NCBI RefSeq assembly: GCF_001895925.1
Contig: NZ_MPPI01000006.1
Span: forward strand, 143,710-207,709
Origin: Phormidesmis priestleyi ULC007
GTDB lineage: Bacteria; Cyanobacteriota; Cyanobacteriia; Leptolyngbyales; Leptolyngbyaceae
DNA: 64,000 bases
Direction: 5' to 3'
The first letter of the stretch is position 1. Each line of letters starts with the position of its first letter. Positions 35,795-44,137 of this stretch are shown here, one piece after another. Under the pieces are notes generated by a model that saw only the letters and a list, made by a program, of their open reading frames with translations, ran no database searches and was not told the origin of the DNA. The position numbers and the translations under genes are program-made.

Positions 35795-38413
35795 TCAATT
35801 CTGTTTGGGACGATTCAGAGTTTTGAGATACTCAAACCAAAGTAAGCTAATCGCTGCACCTGCTAGACAGATCGTGAGATCGATCGGATGTAGAAAAGAG
35901 AAACTGAACAACTGACGTAAGAACGGAACGTAAAGTACAAGTGCCAAAAAAACAAGTCCTCCCCCAACTACCCACCAAAGCGCCGCGTTAGGAGATCGCA
36001 AGACCTTGAGGCTGAGGCGCGATGAGGAACGTTCGCTCAAAATTAATCCTAAATTTGCCAAAATCAATGTGGTAAACGTCAAGGCACGAGCATCGAGTTC
36101 GCCTTGTTTGCGATAGACTGCAATCCCAAAAATCACAAGCACGATCGCCAAACTCCCCAGTCCTTGCAGAAGTGCGAGACGGATCGTTTTTCGACCAAAC
36201 AATGGCTCCTTGGGGTTGCGGGGCGGACGCTTCATCACATTGGGTTCTGCGGGTTCGGCTTCTAACACGATCGAACAGGCAGGATCAATGATCAAATGGA
36301 GAAATGCAATGTGAATCGGAAGCAATACTAACGGCAACTTAAATAAGACTGGAATCAAAGACATCCCAGCGATCGGAATGTGAACCGCTACAAGATATGC
36401 CATTGCTTTGCGGAGATTATCAAAAATTCGCCGTCCCAGTTTGACTGCCTGTACGATCGACGAAAAGTCATCATCCAACAACACCAACGCCGCAGACTCA
36501 CGAGCAACATCTGTGCCGTGTTGCCCCATCGCAATCCCGATTTGGGCAGATTTGAGCGCCGGGGCATCGTTCACGCCATCTCCCGTCATCGCAACGACTT
36601 CACCTTTGGCTTTCAAAGCATTGACTAATCGCAATTTCTGTTCGGGGACGGCTCGTGCAAAGATGTTCGTACTTTGAATGCGCTGCTGGAGGTCAGCGTC
36701 ACTCATCTGATCTAATTCTGCTCCAGTTAGAATGGCTCCCATTTGCAGCAATCCAATCTGTCGAGCGATCGTTTGAGCCGTCTCTGGATAATCACCTGTA
36801 ATCATCACGACTCGAACACCAGCGGCATAACATTCTTGAATCGCTGCTGCAACAGTTGGACGCACGGGATCAGACAGTCCGACTAATCCTATAAATTGAA
36901 AGGAAAAGTCATGTTGTTGATCGGGTAAATGATCAGGTTTGAGTGACGGATGAGGCGGCAAAAATGGCGGCGGCGCACCCAGAAGAGACGCTTTAGCAAC
37001 GCCCAACACCCGCAATCCTTGAGATGCCATTTTGCTGACTTGCGCCGTTACAGCTTGCTGTTGTTGAAGCGTGAAATGGCAGAGATCTGCGATCGCTTCT
37101 GGTGCGCCTTTTGCAGCAACTTCATACTGCTTGCCATCGGCAGATTGCCAAACGTGAGACATTGCCAGGAGATGCGGTGAGAGCGGATATTCTCGTAACA
37201 GCTTCCAATCTTTGTGCAAATGTTCGGTATTCGCAAGATAGCGATCGCCCAATTGCTTAAACGCCTTCTCCATTGGATCAAACGGATCTCTCTGACTCGC
37301 CAGAATACAATACTCTACGAGTTCATGTACAGCTTCAGGGAGCGGATCTTGTAAATGCAGACTCAAATCATAAGGCTGAGTATTTTCTGAGCTATGAGGG
37401 AATAGCTGCTGTACCGCCATCTGATTCAGGGTCAGCGTCCCAGTTTTATCGACACAGAGAACAGTTGCAGAACCCAAAGTTTCAACGGCTGAGGCGCGAC
37501 GAGCCAAGACATGGTTTCGAGAAATGCGCCAAGCTCCCAACGCCAGGAAGAGCGTCACGACGACCGGAAATTCATTTGGCAAAATTGCCATCGCCAAGGT
37601 GATGCCCGCGAGAATTCCTTTGAGCCAATCGCCTGTGGTGAATCCATAAATGATCACGATCGCGACACACAACGCTAACGCGATCCCAAACAAACGGCTC
37701 ACCAACCGAGTCATTTCTTGCTGTAAGGGGGTTGATTCGGGCTTCATTTTTTGTAAGGCATTGCCAATCTTGCCCATCTCTGTTTGAGCGCCGATCGCTT
37801 GCACTTGAGCAATTCCTTGCCCCTGAACGACCAATGTCCCAGAGTAGACAAATGGCAGCTCATCACCACCCGGACGCGCCATCTTTACCCTGCCCTCAGC
37901 GGCAATTTTGCGAACGGGTAGCGATTCCCCGGTCAATAACGATTCATCGGTTGAAAGGTTGGTACAAGACAGCATGATCGCATCCGCAGGCACGCGATCG
38001 CCTTCTGCCAGCACTAAGATATCTTCCCGAACGACTTCTCGCCCAGCAATTCGTTTTCGCTCTCCGTCCCGAATCACCAAAGCACGAGGACTGGAAAGAT
38101 CGCGCAAGGCTTCTAGGGCATGTTCGGTCTTGCCTTCCTGGTAGAGGCTAATCCCCATCAGGAATATGACGAAACCTAGCAAGATCAGGGCTTCCTGTAG
38201 GTCGCCTAAAATCCAATAGACGATGCTGCCCCCGACCAACAAGAGGAAGATCGGATCTTGAACCATGCCCCAAGCGATCGACCAAAGACTCCGAGATTGA
38301 GCCGAGGGCAGTTCGTTATAGCCTTCTTCTTTGAGCCGCGCGATCGCGGTTTCAGACGGCAAACCATTATCGGGTAAACCAGCCACGGTCTTGAGATCGG
38401 ACGAAGAAACCAT
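35795..38413 (-). CDS. P-type cation-transporting ATPase (P2, calcium-ATPase-like)
   Basis: An 872-residue membrane pump. The actuator motif TGES is at about 161-164, phosphorylation motif DKTGTLT at about 322-328, and GDGVND in the hinge near 625. Ten membrane helices are expected in the P2 plan, and four can be seen before the phosphorylation site. The ion site in helix 4 reads AILPNEFPVVVT rather than the PEGL of calcium pumps, and helix 6 reads LIIDPACSIVLEAEP, so ion choice is uncertain (Ca, Mn, Na or K). The DUF1772 gene ends about 65 bp upstream on the same strand. Related pumps in cyanobacteria are usually annotated simply as cation-translocating ATPases. A second, different P-type ATPase lies at 46.3 kb. 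Confidence 0.92.
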   Translation of the reverse strand: MVSSSDLKTVAGLPDNGLPSETAIARLKEEGYNELPSAQSRSLWSIAWGMVQDPIFLLLVGGSIVYWILGDLQEALILLGFVIFLMGISLYQEGKTEHALEALRDLSSPRALVIRDGERKRIAGREVVREDILVLAEGDRVPADAIMLSCTNLSTDESLLTGESLPVRKIAAEGRVKMARPGGDELPFVYSGTLVVQGQGIAQVQAIGAQTEMGKIGNALQKMKPESTPLQQEMTRLVSRLFGIALALCVAIVIIYGFTTGDWLKGILAGITLAMAILPNEFPVVVTLFLALGAWRISRNHVLARRASAVETLGSATVLCVDKTGTLTLNQMAVQQLFPHSSENTQPYDLSLHLQDPLPEAVHELVEYCILASQRDPFDPMEKAFKQLGDRYLANTEHLHKDWKLLREYPLSPHLLAMSHVWQSADGKQYEVAAKGAPEAIADLCHFTLQQQQAVTAQVSKMASQGLRVLGVAKASLLGAPPPFLPPHPSLKPDHLPDQQHDFSFQFIGLVGLSDPVRPTVAAAIQECYAAGVRVVMITGDYPETAQTIARQIGLLQMGAILTGAELDQMSDADLQQRIQSTNIFARAVPEQKLRLVNALKAKGEVVAMTGDGVNDAPALKSAQIGIAMGQHGTDVARESAALVLLDDDFSSIVQAVKLGRRIFDNLRKAMAYLVAVHIPIAGMSLIPVLFKLPLVLLPIHIAFLHLIIDPACSIVLEAEPAEPNVMKRPPRNPKEPLFGRKTIRLALLQGLGSLAIVLVIFGIAVYRKQGELDARALTFTTLILANLGLILSERSSSRLSLKVLRSPNAALWWVVGGGLVFLALVLYVPFLRQLFSFSFLHPIDLTICLAGAAISLLWFEYLKTLNRPKQN

Positions 38414-38478
38414 AATCTCTTTTCCTATAAAATATAAAAAATAGGCAGCCCCATCCGTTATGTCTCTCTAGACGAGCC

Positions 38479-38979
38479 TCACGCCTGCTCAGAATCGATC
38501 GCTCTCTTTTTCGGCGTTTCTACCAGCACAGAGATCACGAGTAAACTTAGCCCCATAATTTTGATAAAAGCATTTACCGCATGTGCATACTCCCATTGAT
38601 GGCGATACCGCGTCCAATCTACTGGAATGGGGTTAGTCAACCATTTGGAAAATTCAGCGTTCATTGGCGCGACAAACATGACCCAACTCACAAGTGCCAG
38701 CACCAAGAAAATTGCTCCGCCCATTGTCCAGTAAAAAGTTGAACCCCGATCGCGAACTATAAATGCCAATATAATTGCTGTCAGAACCGAGGTGATTTCA
38801 AAAGCTGCGCCAACTGTGCCAAATAACTTATAAACATTTTCAACAACCGTCACTCTCACCCAGAGTTGCTGGTCAAACTGCATTCTTTGCGGCAACTCTA
38901 GCAAATGTGCCATAGACAGACTGAGGCTAAACGAAGCCAGCATCAGTGTTATGAATCGCCACGATCGGATGAATGTCAT
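38479..38979 (-). CDS. DUF1772-like integral membrane protein
   Basis: About 166 residues from ATG 38979 (MTFIRSW; the frame is open twelve codons further). Four membrane helices: residues about 8-25, 52-75, 82-103 and 135-153. The first helix ends SLSMAHLLELPQRM, and the later NPIPVDWTRYRHQWEYAH segment is typical of the anthrone-oxygenase-like DUF1772 family. Some members take part in polyketide oxidation; most have no known function, and nothing nearby suggests secondary metabolism. It lies upstream of the P-type ATPase gene on the same strand. Assignment rests on the helix pattern and the H/W/R residues. Confidence 0.65.
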   Translation of the reverse strand: MTFIRSWRFITLMLASFSLSLSMAHLLELPQRMQFDQQLWVRVTVVENVYKLFGTVGAAFEITSVLTAIILAFIVRDRGSTFYWTMGGAIFLVLALVSWVMFVAPMNAEFSKWLTNPIPVDWTRYRHQWEYAHAVNAFIKIMGLSLLVISVLVETPKKRAIDSEQA

Positions 38980-39212
38980 TTGATTACCTTTGCGTAGAGA
39001 GATTAATGTGAACAACTTTAACTTCTGGCATTACTGTGATAGGTGGTTGTTCTATTTTCTGGATGAGTTGATTGAATAGGGTGCCGAACGTAGTCAAAAA
39101 TACACGAGTCCATCATTACCGCATAAAATCTGCCTATTTTCCTTTACCATCTGCCTAAGCCTTCGGATTACCAACCAAAACCTTGTTCCATGAACGCATC
39201 TACGAGTCTGGC
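38980..39212. promoter_or_regulatory. Upstream region of the DUF1772 gene with paired GGCAGAT boxes
   Basis: No gene. On the minus strand, toward the DUF1772 gene, TTAGGCAGATGG (about 39147-39158) and ATAGGCAGATTT (about 39126-39137) form a direct pair about 21 bp apart, two helical turns. The same boxes occur in front of the AAA-like genes at 8.9 kb. A common DNA-binding regulator is possible; no other evidence. Confidence 0.35.
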
Positions 39213-40424
39213 TTACTTCTCCCCAAAGACTATCTTTGCGATCTGTGTATGCATTTCAGACAGATCCATATCTTGCCGATTGCCCAAGATGATGATGACG
39301 GTCTTGTCGTTGGGGTAGCGAGCAATGACACTATGAAAGCCACTAACCCCTCCTTCGTGACTGACTATTGAACGATCGCCTTCCTTGCCGATGACCCAAC
39401 CATAGCCATAGCCGAATCCGCCGCCGTTAGGCATCAGGGCAAAAGGAGTGAACAGGATGTCTTGCAAGTTTTTAGGAATCAGTTTGTCGGTGTACAACGC
39501 CTGATCCCAACGGTAGAAGTCTTCCACAGTGGAATACAATCCGCCAGCAGCGTAGGGGATAGACATATCGATGTAATTAGCCGGAACGATCGTCTGGTCA
39601 CGATAGCCGACAGCAAGATTGTTGTGGTGGTGGTCGTAGCCCGAATTGACCATCTGCAACGGGACAAAAATATTGTCTCTGAGGAACGCTTCATAGGTCG
39701 CGCCGGATGCCCACTCGATGATGGCACCTAGCACAACATAACCGGAGTTGCTGTAGCTAAACTTTTCACCTGGCTGGAAATCCAACGGTTTGTCTTTGAA
39801 CCGTGCGATCGTTTGAGTAGGAGACGACGGCGATCCTTGGGTGGTCTGGAAGTCTGGGAACCGGGTAAAATCTGGGATACCAGAGGTATGGGTCAAGAGA
39901 TGATGAAGGGTGATCTTTTGCCATGTGGCAGGGCATTCTGAAAGGTAAGTGCAGATGCGATCGTGAACATTGAGTTTGCCCTGTGTCTGTAAGATCAGGA
40001 TTGCCATCGCCGTGAACTGCTTCGTCAGTGAGCCAATCCGAAATTTTGTTTGCGCCGTGTTCACCAGATGCTTTTCGCGGTCTGCCTCGCCATACCCCTT
40101 TCTGACCAGAACTTTGCCGTTTCGCGCAATCAGCACTGACCCGCTAAAGAGCCTCTCTTTAGTCAGTTTGTCCAGGTATAGGTCAGCTTTGGAGATGATG
40201 TCCTGATCTGCTGGAAAAGCTGAGGCGGCAGTTGCAGAAGGTGGGGCTGGACTCGTCGCAGATGTAGCTACGGTAGTGGTTTCAAGCTGAGGTGTTGGCG
40301 TTGGTATTGTCGCTGTCGCCGACGAGGTTGGCAGCCATATTCCCCAAGAAAGGAGATAGATAAGACCAACAAACGAGGGGATGGAGTGATGATTTGCCCA
40401 CTGGTGAAGATGAATTTGAAGCAT
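39213..40424 (-). CDS. Beta-lactamase-family serine hydrolase, exported
   Basis: A 403-residue protein of the class C beta-lactamase/penicillin-binding family. The N-terminus has a hydrophobic export segment (about 15-33), then a Thr/Pro/Ala-rich linker up to residue 75. Catalytic motifs: SLTKQF (SxxK, about 133-138), YSNSGY (YxN, about 218-223), and HEGGVSGF (third motif, about 355-362). Such enzymes are peptidases or esterases acting in the periplasm; true beta-lactamase activity cannot be assumed. The chain ends KIVFGEK with no further domain. It stands alone between non-coding stretches. Confidence 0.9.
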   Translation of the reverse strand: MLQIHLHQWANHHSIPSFVGLIYLLSWGIWLPTSSATATIPTPTPQLETTTVATSATSPAPPSATAASAFPADQDIISKADLYLDKLTKERLFSGSVLIARNGKVLVRKGYGEADREKHLVNTAQTKFRIGSLTKQFTAMAILILQTQGKLNVHDRICTYLSECPATWQKITLHHLLTHTSGIPDFTRFPDFQTTQGSPSSPTQTIARFKDKPLDFQPGEKFSYSNSGYVVLGAIIEWASGATYEAFLRDNIFVPLQMVNSGYDHHHNNLAVGYRDQTIVPANYIDMSIPYAAGGLYSTVEDFYRWDQALYTDKLIPKNLQDILFTPFALMPNGGGFGYGYGWVIGKEGDRSIVSHEGGVSGFHSVIARYPNDKTVIIILGNRQDMDLSEMHTQIAKIVFGEK

Positions 40425-40695
40425 AGAATTCTTCCAAGATAGTATGTGAGGCTGAACGGTTCGATTTGATAGATGAGAGCAATCCGATTCTCAAACTGTT
40501 TCAGAAGGGTGGCAGTGTTGCCATGTTTTTAGGACTTCCCCAAAAAATGTTGGCGTAGCCTCTCTGAAAGAGCATCGCACTCACAATTGACAACTTGGGT
40601 AGCCGATTTTGTTTGCGGCGATGAATGATGGGAGTTATGATAATTTCACTATTTGAATTGCCTCAGCTTCAGAGTGAGACTTGCTTTGACAGAAG
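40425..40695. other. Intergenic region, no gene seen
   Basis: This 271-bp stretch lies between the serine hydrolase start and the 3' end of the DUF2807 gene. It holds no credible coding frame, no hairpin longer than six bases and no copy of the repeats found elsewhere. The hydrolase promoter should be near 40425-40500. Confidence 0.4.
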
Positions 40696-41361
40696 CTACC
40701 GTTTCTTGACAGTTCCCAAGCCCCGCCCAGATTTCCGGACTTGGGGAGAGCCGACGTACTCTATTGACCCCACACCGGACAGATGAGTGTCCAACTGCTG
40801 ACTCACATTGACCACAGCGCTTCCCACGCCGCTATTTCGGACTGTCGCCTGCTTAGTCTTGAACGCCTCGCCCTGGAAGCTTCCGACCCCAGAAAGGCTA
40901 AGATCCAGCGTATCGGCGCTTCCCACGATCGTGACTTCCCCCACGCCATCCATCTCAACTGCCAATCGTTTGCCTTGGATACCCTGTGCTTCAATACTGC
41001 CAACCCCGTCTGTGCTCAAGCTCTCTAAGCTTTTTACCTGCACAACAAACTCAATAGGCTTAGTCGGATTCATCTTGCCATCTTTCGCGAGGGTGAGATA
41101 CAAAGTGTTGTCTGCTACACGACTCTCTAGAAGAGGCAAAATGTTGTCGTCGGCAGTGATCGTGAGGGACTCTTTTCCCGTCTGCTGCACCGTGACTTTG
41201 CCTACGGACTTAAAGGAAATCGATGAGAATTCGCCTACTCTTCGAGATTGAGTTTTAACGATTCCAGAGCCTCTAACCCCGTTATTACCAATGTTGAAAC
41301 AGCCTGATAATAGGCTAAGAGCCACCAAACAGGCAAGTAACCAGTATCGCTTTGACCTCAT
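40696..41361 (-). CDS. DUF2807 (GIN domain) lipoprotein
   Basis: A 221-residue lipoprotein: signal segment with lipobox LLSGC (Cys at about 21). The mature part is a putative auto-transporter adhesin head GIN domain (DUF2807), a right-handed beta helix with repeated short strands such as ISFKSVGKVTVQQ, LSTDGVGSIEAQG, VEMDGVGEVTIVG and LSLSGVGSFQG, about one turn per 20 residues. It would be anchored in the envelope, facing the periplasm or surface. Function in cyanobacteria is unknown. The GVG repeats are unusually regular. The zinc-ribbon/PspC gene pair lies just downstream of the promoter region on the other side, with the same strand. Confidence 0.88.
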   Translation of the reverse strand: MRSKRYWLLACLVALSLLSGCFNIGNNGVRGSGIVKTQSRRVGEFSSISFKSVGKVTVQQTGKESLTITADDNILPLLESRVADNTLYLTLAKDGKMNPTKPIEFVVQVKSLESLSTDGVGSIEAQGIQGKRLAVEMDGVGEVTIVGSADTLDLSLSGVGSFQGEAFKTKQATVRNSGVGSAVVNVSQQLDTHLSGVGSIEYVGSPQVRKSGRGLGTVKKR

Positions 41362-41389
41362 TATTTTGCCCTCTTTGGTTCAAGTCGTC

Positions 41390-41734
41390 TTAAATGTCCA
41401 TCGCCCATTTATCCAGTGGGAATCCGATGAGCGAGTAACCTGTTGCGAAGAAGATCGCTGCGATTAATACATTGTTGGGAAAATATGATGACAAAGCGGC
41501 GGCAGCCATTCCGCCTAGTGGCGTTGCTCCAATTATGATTGGATAAACCCAAAACGAATTAGCCTTGGCATAAGAACTTTTCTTGCATTCAGGACAGCGA
41601 TAATTTCCCCACGGTGCAGACCAATATCGCCGCCACGTAATGGGAAAAGCCGTTTGGCAATGGGGGCAAACTAACTGTCCCGCAAAGGTGGTTTTTGGGT
41701 GGTGAGGATTTTGATGATCTTGACGTAGACTCAT
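41390..41734 (-). CDS. Zinc-ribbon membrane protein, small
   Basis: A 114-residue protein starting at ATG 41734, which overlaps the TGA of the upstream gene by four bases (ATGA), so it is translationally coupled to it. A longer frame extends back to 42130 but overlaps the PspC-type gene and is not credible. Residues 22-53 hold two CxxC pairs (CPHCQTAF and CPECKKSS) that should bind one zinc ion. Two membrane helices follow (about 60-82 and 85-105). It may be a membrane-bound sensor or accessory subunit, perhaps working with its coupled partner. No family name assigned. Confidence 0.75.
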   Translation of the reverse strand: MSLRQDHQNPHHPKTTFAGQLVCPHCQTAFPITWRRYWSAPWGNYRCPECKKSSYAKANSFWVYPIIIGATPLGGMAAAALSSYFPNNVLIAAIFFATGYSLIGFPLDKWAMDI

Positions 41735-42309
41735 AATTGTTCGCCTACAGCTTGTTGAGATTGCGGCTCGATCGGGAATGCCAACCAACACCAGAAGTAC
41801 AGAAAAATGAATCCAGGGATGACGATCGCCAAAATAACGGTCACAATTCGGACACCCAGGATTGGTAAATTCCATAGCCGAGCAAGGGCATAACACACGC
41901 CTGCGAAAACTTTGTGGCGACTGCGATAAAATATAGCCCTTGGCACGACGGGAGTATTGGCATTCGATCGCTTGATCTTGAGAATCAAAGAAATCAGGAG
42001 TCCGATCGCACCCAAAATGGCTGATGGAATTGCGAAAATCGCCAGCCAGTGAGCCATGAACATCCCCGAAATGACATCTCCAAGCCAGGATGAGGATGGA
42101 CAACGAAAGCGAATTGCTTCCGCTGAACAACCAAGGTGTTTAGCCAAACCCATTCCCCCCCAAGTGACCAGGAATGGAAAAATTCCGTAGAGGATACAAG
42201 TGCCCAACAAAACCAAATGCCCACGGGTGGTCAGCGATCGCGTCACTGAGATCGCTGCAAGTGCTGGTCCAAAAAGCAACAGGATTGAAATCAAAGGCAA
42301 GTAAATCAT
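41731..42309 (-). CDS. Membrane protein with C-terminal PspC-like domain
   Basis: A 192-residue integral membrane protein. Three hydrophobic stretches occupy residues 1-21, 31-50 and 84-110. The last part (about 128-180) resembles a PspC domain: FYRSRHKVFAGVCYALARLW, then a membrane helix VRIVTVILAIVIPGFIFLY and CWLAFP. In enteric bacteria PspC senses membrane stress together with PspA/B; in cyanobacteria the role of these domains is not established. The TGA stop overlaps the start of the zinc-ribbon protein. ATG 42309 is preceded by a modest AAGAAAA region rather than a strong ribosome site. Confidence 0.75.
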   Translation of the reverse strand: MIYLPLISILLLFGPALAAISVTRSLTTRGHLVLLGTCILYGIFPFLVTWGGMGLAKHLGCSAEAIRFRCPSSSWLGDVISGMFMAHWLAIFAIPSAILGAIGLLISLILKIKRSNANTPVVPRAIFYRSRHKVFAGVCYALARLWNLPILGVRIVTVILAIVIPGFIFLYFWCWLAFPIEPQSQQAVGEQL

Positions 42310-42333
42310 GGATTTTCTTAAACTTAAATAAAG

Positions 42334-42513
42334 TCAAATTAAGGTTTCTGATTTAGATTTAATGGTTTGTCTTTTTAGGGTCAACCAACGAGCCGAAATC
42401 GTTTGCCACTCTTGGAGTGTTGTTGAGGGGATCTGCAACTCGATCTCCAGATTCGTAGCCGCGGGTAAAGTCAGGAGAATGCGCGCTGCTCCGCAGATAC
42501 CTCTAGGGTCGCA
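42334..42513 (-). pseudogene. Remnant of a DUF3122 gene 3' end
   Basis: On the minus strand this reads LLTLPAATNLEIELQIPS then TTLQEWQTIS, matching the end of the intact DUF3122 gene at 44942-45472 (LTLPMITGSAIELQIPS TTLQEWQTISAP). About 45 nucleotides around TTTGCCACTCTTGGAGTGTT are nearly identical between the two. The frame runs on for about twenty extra codons past the normal stop, and no start or upstream body is present. A decayed second copy is the simplest reading. Confidence 0.72.
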
Positions 42514-42600
42514 CTCACAATTTGCGTAACTATTTCGACCCTTGCATCCGTCTCAAGTATCGGTTGCAGATCAGAATGATGAACATTCATGCCGCCCTGC

Positions 42601-43473
42601 TCAGTCAGTAGCTGTTTGAGGTTTCTCTCTACCAAATTTCCACAGCAAGATGATACCCAGTCCGAACAGATTGACTAGAAAAACGACTAGCCCTCCAAAA
42701 AATGGAATGAGTGCCAAAACTGTGAGGATTGCCAAACCCACCAAGAACTGCTGCTGTAACGATCGATCGCCACTACTGACTAGGCGTTGACCGACAAAAA
42801 GCGCCACACCTAATGACCCTACTAGAGAAGTGACAATCGCAGTCAGAATTAGTAGTGGAATCAGGGGAATACCAATCAGCGTAATCGCCAGGAACACACT
42901 GACAAAGATAATGGCGACAATCGCCCCGATCCCCCATAGAGCAGTCAAACTGGGGTGTTGACGCAGTTTTGTAGCCAAATTTGGCAGGAACTGTGGGCTA
43001 GTATGCAAAATAATCAGTCCGAGAATAGTTGCTGCTATGGCGGCACTAATTCTAAAAATGGCACTGAAGAAATAGTGAGCGAAGAAGCTACTTCTGCCTT
43101 GATCGACCCCATACATCATGCCATGTCGATCGCTGAATGTAGCGCGTTCACCGCTCACGATCGCACTAGGTTCCTGTACGATTTTGCCGCCAAAGGAGTA
43201 AGCGTCCCCTTCTACCCGCGCTTCTTTTTGCAGGATGACATCGCCGCCAAACGCGATCGCAGTGTCCACAACTTTGGCATTAGGGGATACCGTAACATTC
43301 CCGCCAAAAGCAAGGGCATTTTCGACAACTTGGTTCTCTGGTACGGTCACGCTGCCACCAAAGCGAATGAGGTTGGTGTTGTTGATATTGATATCAGTCT
43401 GCGCTAGGGCACTGCCTGTAAATATCATGCAAATAGTAGCGATAAAAGCCAGAATTACTTGGTGCCATTTCAT
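42601..43473 (-). CDS. Bactofilin-like N-terminal repeat protein with membrane domain
   Basis: About 290 residues from ATG 43473, chosen for AAGGA eight bases upstream. A signal peptide (residues 1-25, ending SALAQ) leads into a repeat region (about 30-110) of 18-residue beta-strand units: IRFGGSVTVPENQVVENALA, FGGNVTVSPNAKVVDTAIA, FGGDVILQKEARVEGDAYS. This is like polymer-forming bactofilin or beta-helix proteins. Four membrane helices follow (about 140-160, 180-205, 208-235, 245-285). It probably forms an envelope scaffold, with the repeats in the periplasm. I know the combination from cyanobacteria only as hypothetical protein. Confidence 0.75.
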   Translation of the reverse strand: MKWHQVILAFIATICMIFTGSALAQTDININNTNLIRFGGSVTVPENQVVENALAFGGNVTVSPNAKVVDTAIAFGGDVILQKEARVEGDAYSFGGKIVQEPSAIVSGERATFSDRHGMMYGVDQGRSSFFAHYFFSAIFRISAAIAATILGLIILHTSPQFLPNLATKLRQHPSLTALWGIGAIVAIIFVSVFLAITLIGIPLIPLLILTAIVTSLVGSLGVALFVGQRLVSSGDRSLQQQFLVGLAILTVLALIPFFGGLVVFLVNLFGLGIILLWKFGREKPQTATD

Positions 43474-43647
43474 AGATTTCATCCTTGTAAACGATAAGAA
43501 CATCGACTATCTCTCATGACATTGAAAAAATATGAAGAACCTGTGAGGAAGGTCTGAATGAGATGACTTGTAATCGACCAAATCATCCAAGCGATTAAGT
43601 ATGCAAGTCCGAAATAGGTTAGTAATTGTTTCAATTGAAAGTATTGT

Positions 43648-43854
43648 TCAACACAGAAGGGTTTTCTTACGACTATATGCTATTCCTAAAATGACGGATA
43701 CTATTAGCTCAATGGAAAAAGCTACAATTACTTTCCGATTCAAATTTAGCTGCAAGGCTCCGTTATTACCCATATATAAAGCTAACCCAATACATCCATT
43801 AAACCAGGCATGACTTAATACACAGAGAAATAAGTTCTTTGTGTATTTATACAT
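43648..43854 (-). pseudogene. Possible CPBP-protease C-terminal fragment
   Basis: A 68-codon frame with two hydrophobic stretches: NLFLCVLSHAWFNGCIGLAL and VIVAFSIELIVSVILGIAY. The HAWFN element fits the HxxxN motif near the end of CPBP intramembrane proteases, but the other two motifs are missing, and no ribosome site precedes the ATG. It could instead be a genuine small membrane protein. AT-rich. Confidence 0.3.
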
Positions 43855-43865
43855 AGTGGTACAAT

Positions 43866-43934
43866 ACTCCGGACAAAATTTGAGCAGGTTTTAAGGCTCA
43901 AACCCGCATCCTGCCGTAAGCGGGATCTTTTTTT
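43866..43934 (+). ncRNA. Candidate small RNA with two hairpins and U-run
   Basis: TTTGAGC (43879-43885) pairs with GCTCAAA (43896-43902). CCCGC (43903) pairs with GCGGG (43920-43924), followed by ATC and seven Ts (43928-43934), a factor-independent terminator on the plus strand. No plus-strand gene lies upstream for more than 9 kb, so the terminator has no other obvious transcript. A TACAAT box at 43860-43865 could start an RNA of about 65 bases. The -35 box is poor. Not one of the known Yfr RNAs as far as I can tell. Confidence 0.4.
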
Positions 43935-43986
43935 CCAAGTCAGGGGCAGAGCTAACTTTGAAAAAATAGCTCGATCTTGGAACCGT

Positions 43987-44040
43987 AAGCCCTGAAAACC
44001 TTATAGAACCGTTCAAAAAACTGTCCGGGGTATTGATGTT
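43987..44040 (+). repeat. Conserved 50-bp intergenic motif, copy 2
   Basis: Starts AAGCCCTGAAAAC and contains GAACCGTTCAAAAAACTGTCC, then GGGGTATTGATG. It is the partner of 24431-24480. Here it lies about 50 bp beyond the possible small RNA and about 100 bp beyond the 3' end of the DUF998 gene, and there is no gene on the plus strand downstream. That argues against a simple 5' leader role. Confidence 0.5.
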
Positions 44041-44137
44041 ATGGAAAAAGTGTAAAGTAGAAAAAGTTCGATTTGCTTTAGCGATCGCTTCTTTTGTTTC
44101 ATATTTTTATCGCTCCTTAACTTTTTACAAAATTCTT

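Noticed and set aside
41390..42130. A 246-residue frame including the zinc-ribbon protein
   Set aside because: Its first half is out of frame with the clear PspC-type gene; the ATG at 41734 with the ATGA overlap explains the real protein.
43868..43880. CGGACAAAATT near the small-RNA candidate, also after the IS110 remnant (63150-63162), with a similar CGGACAATTTT near 49340
   Set aside because: Only about 11 bp are shared, too short to support a common insertion-element end without a genome search.
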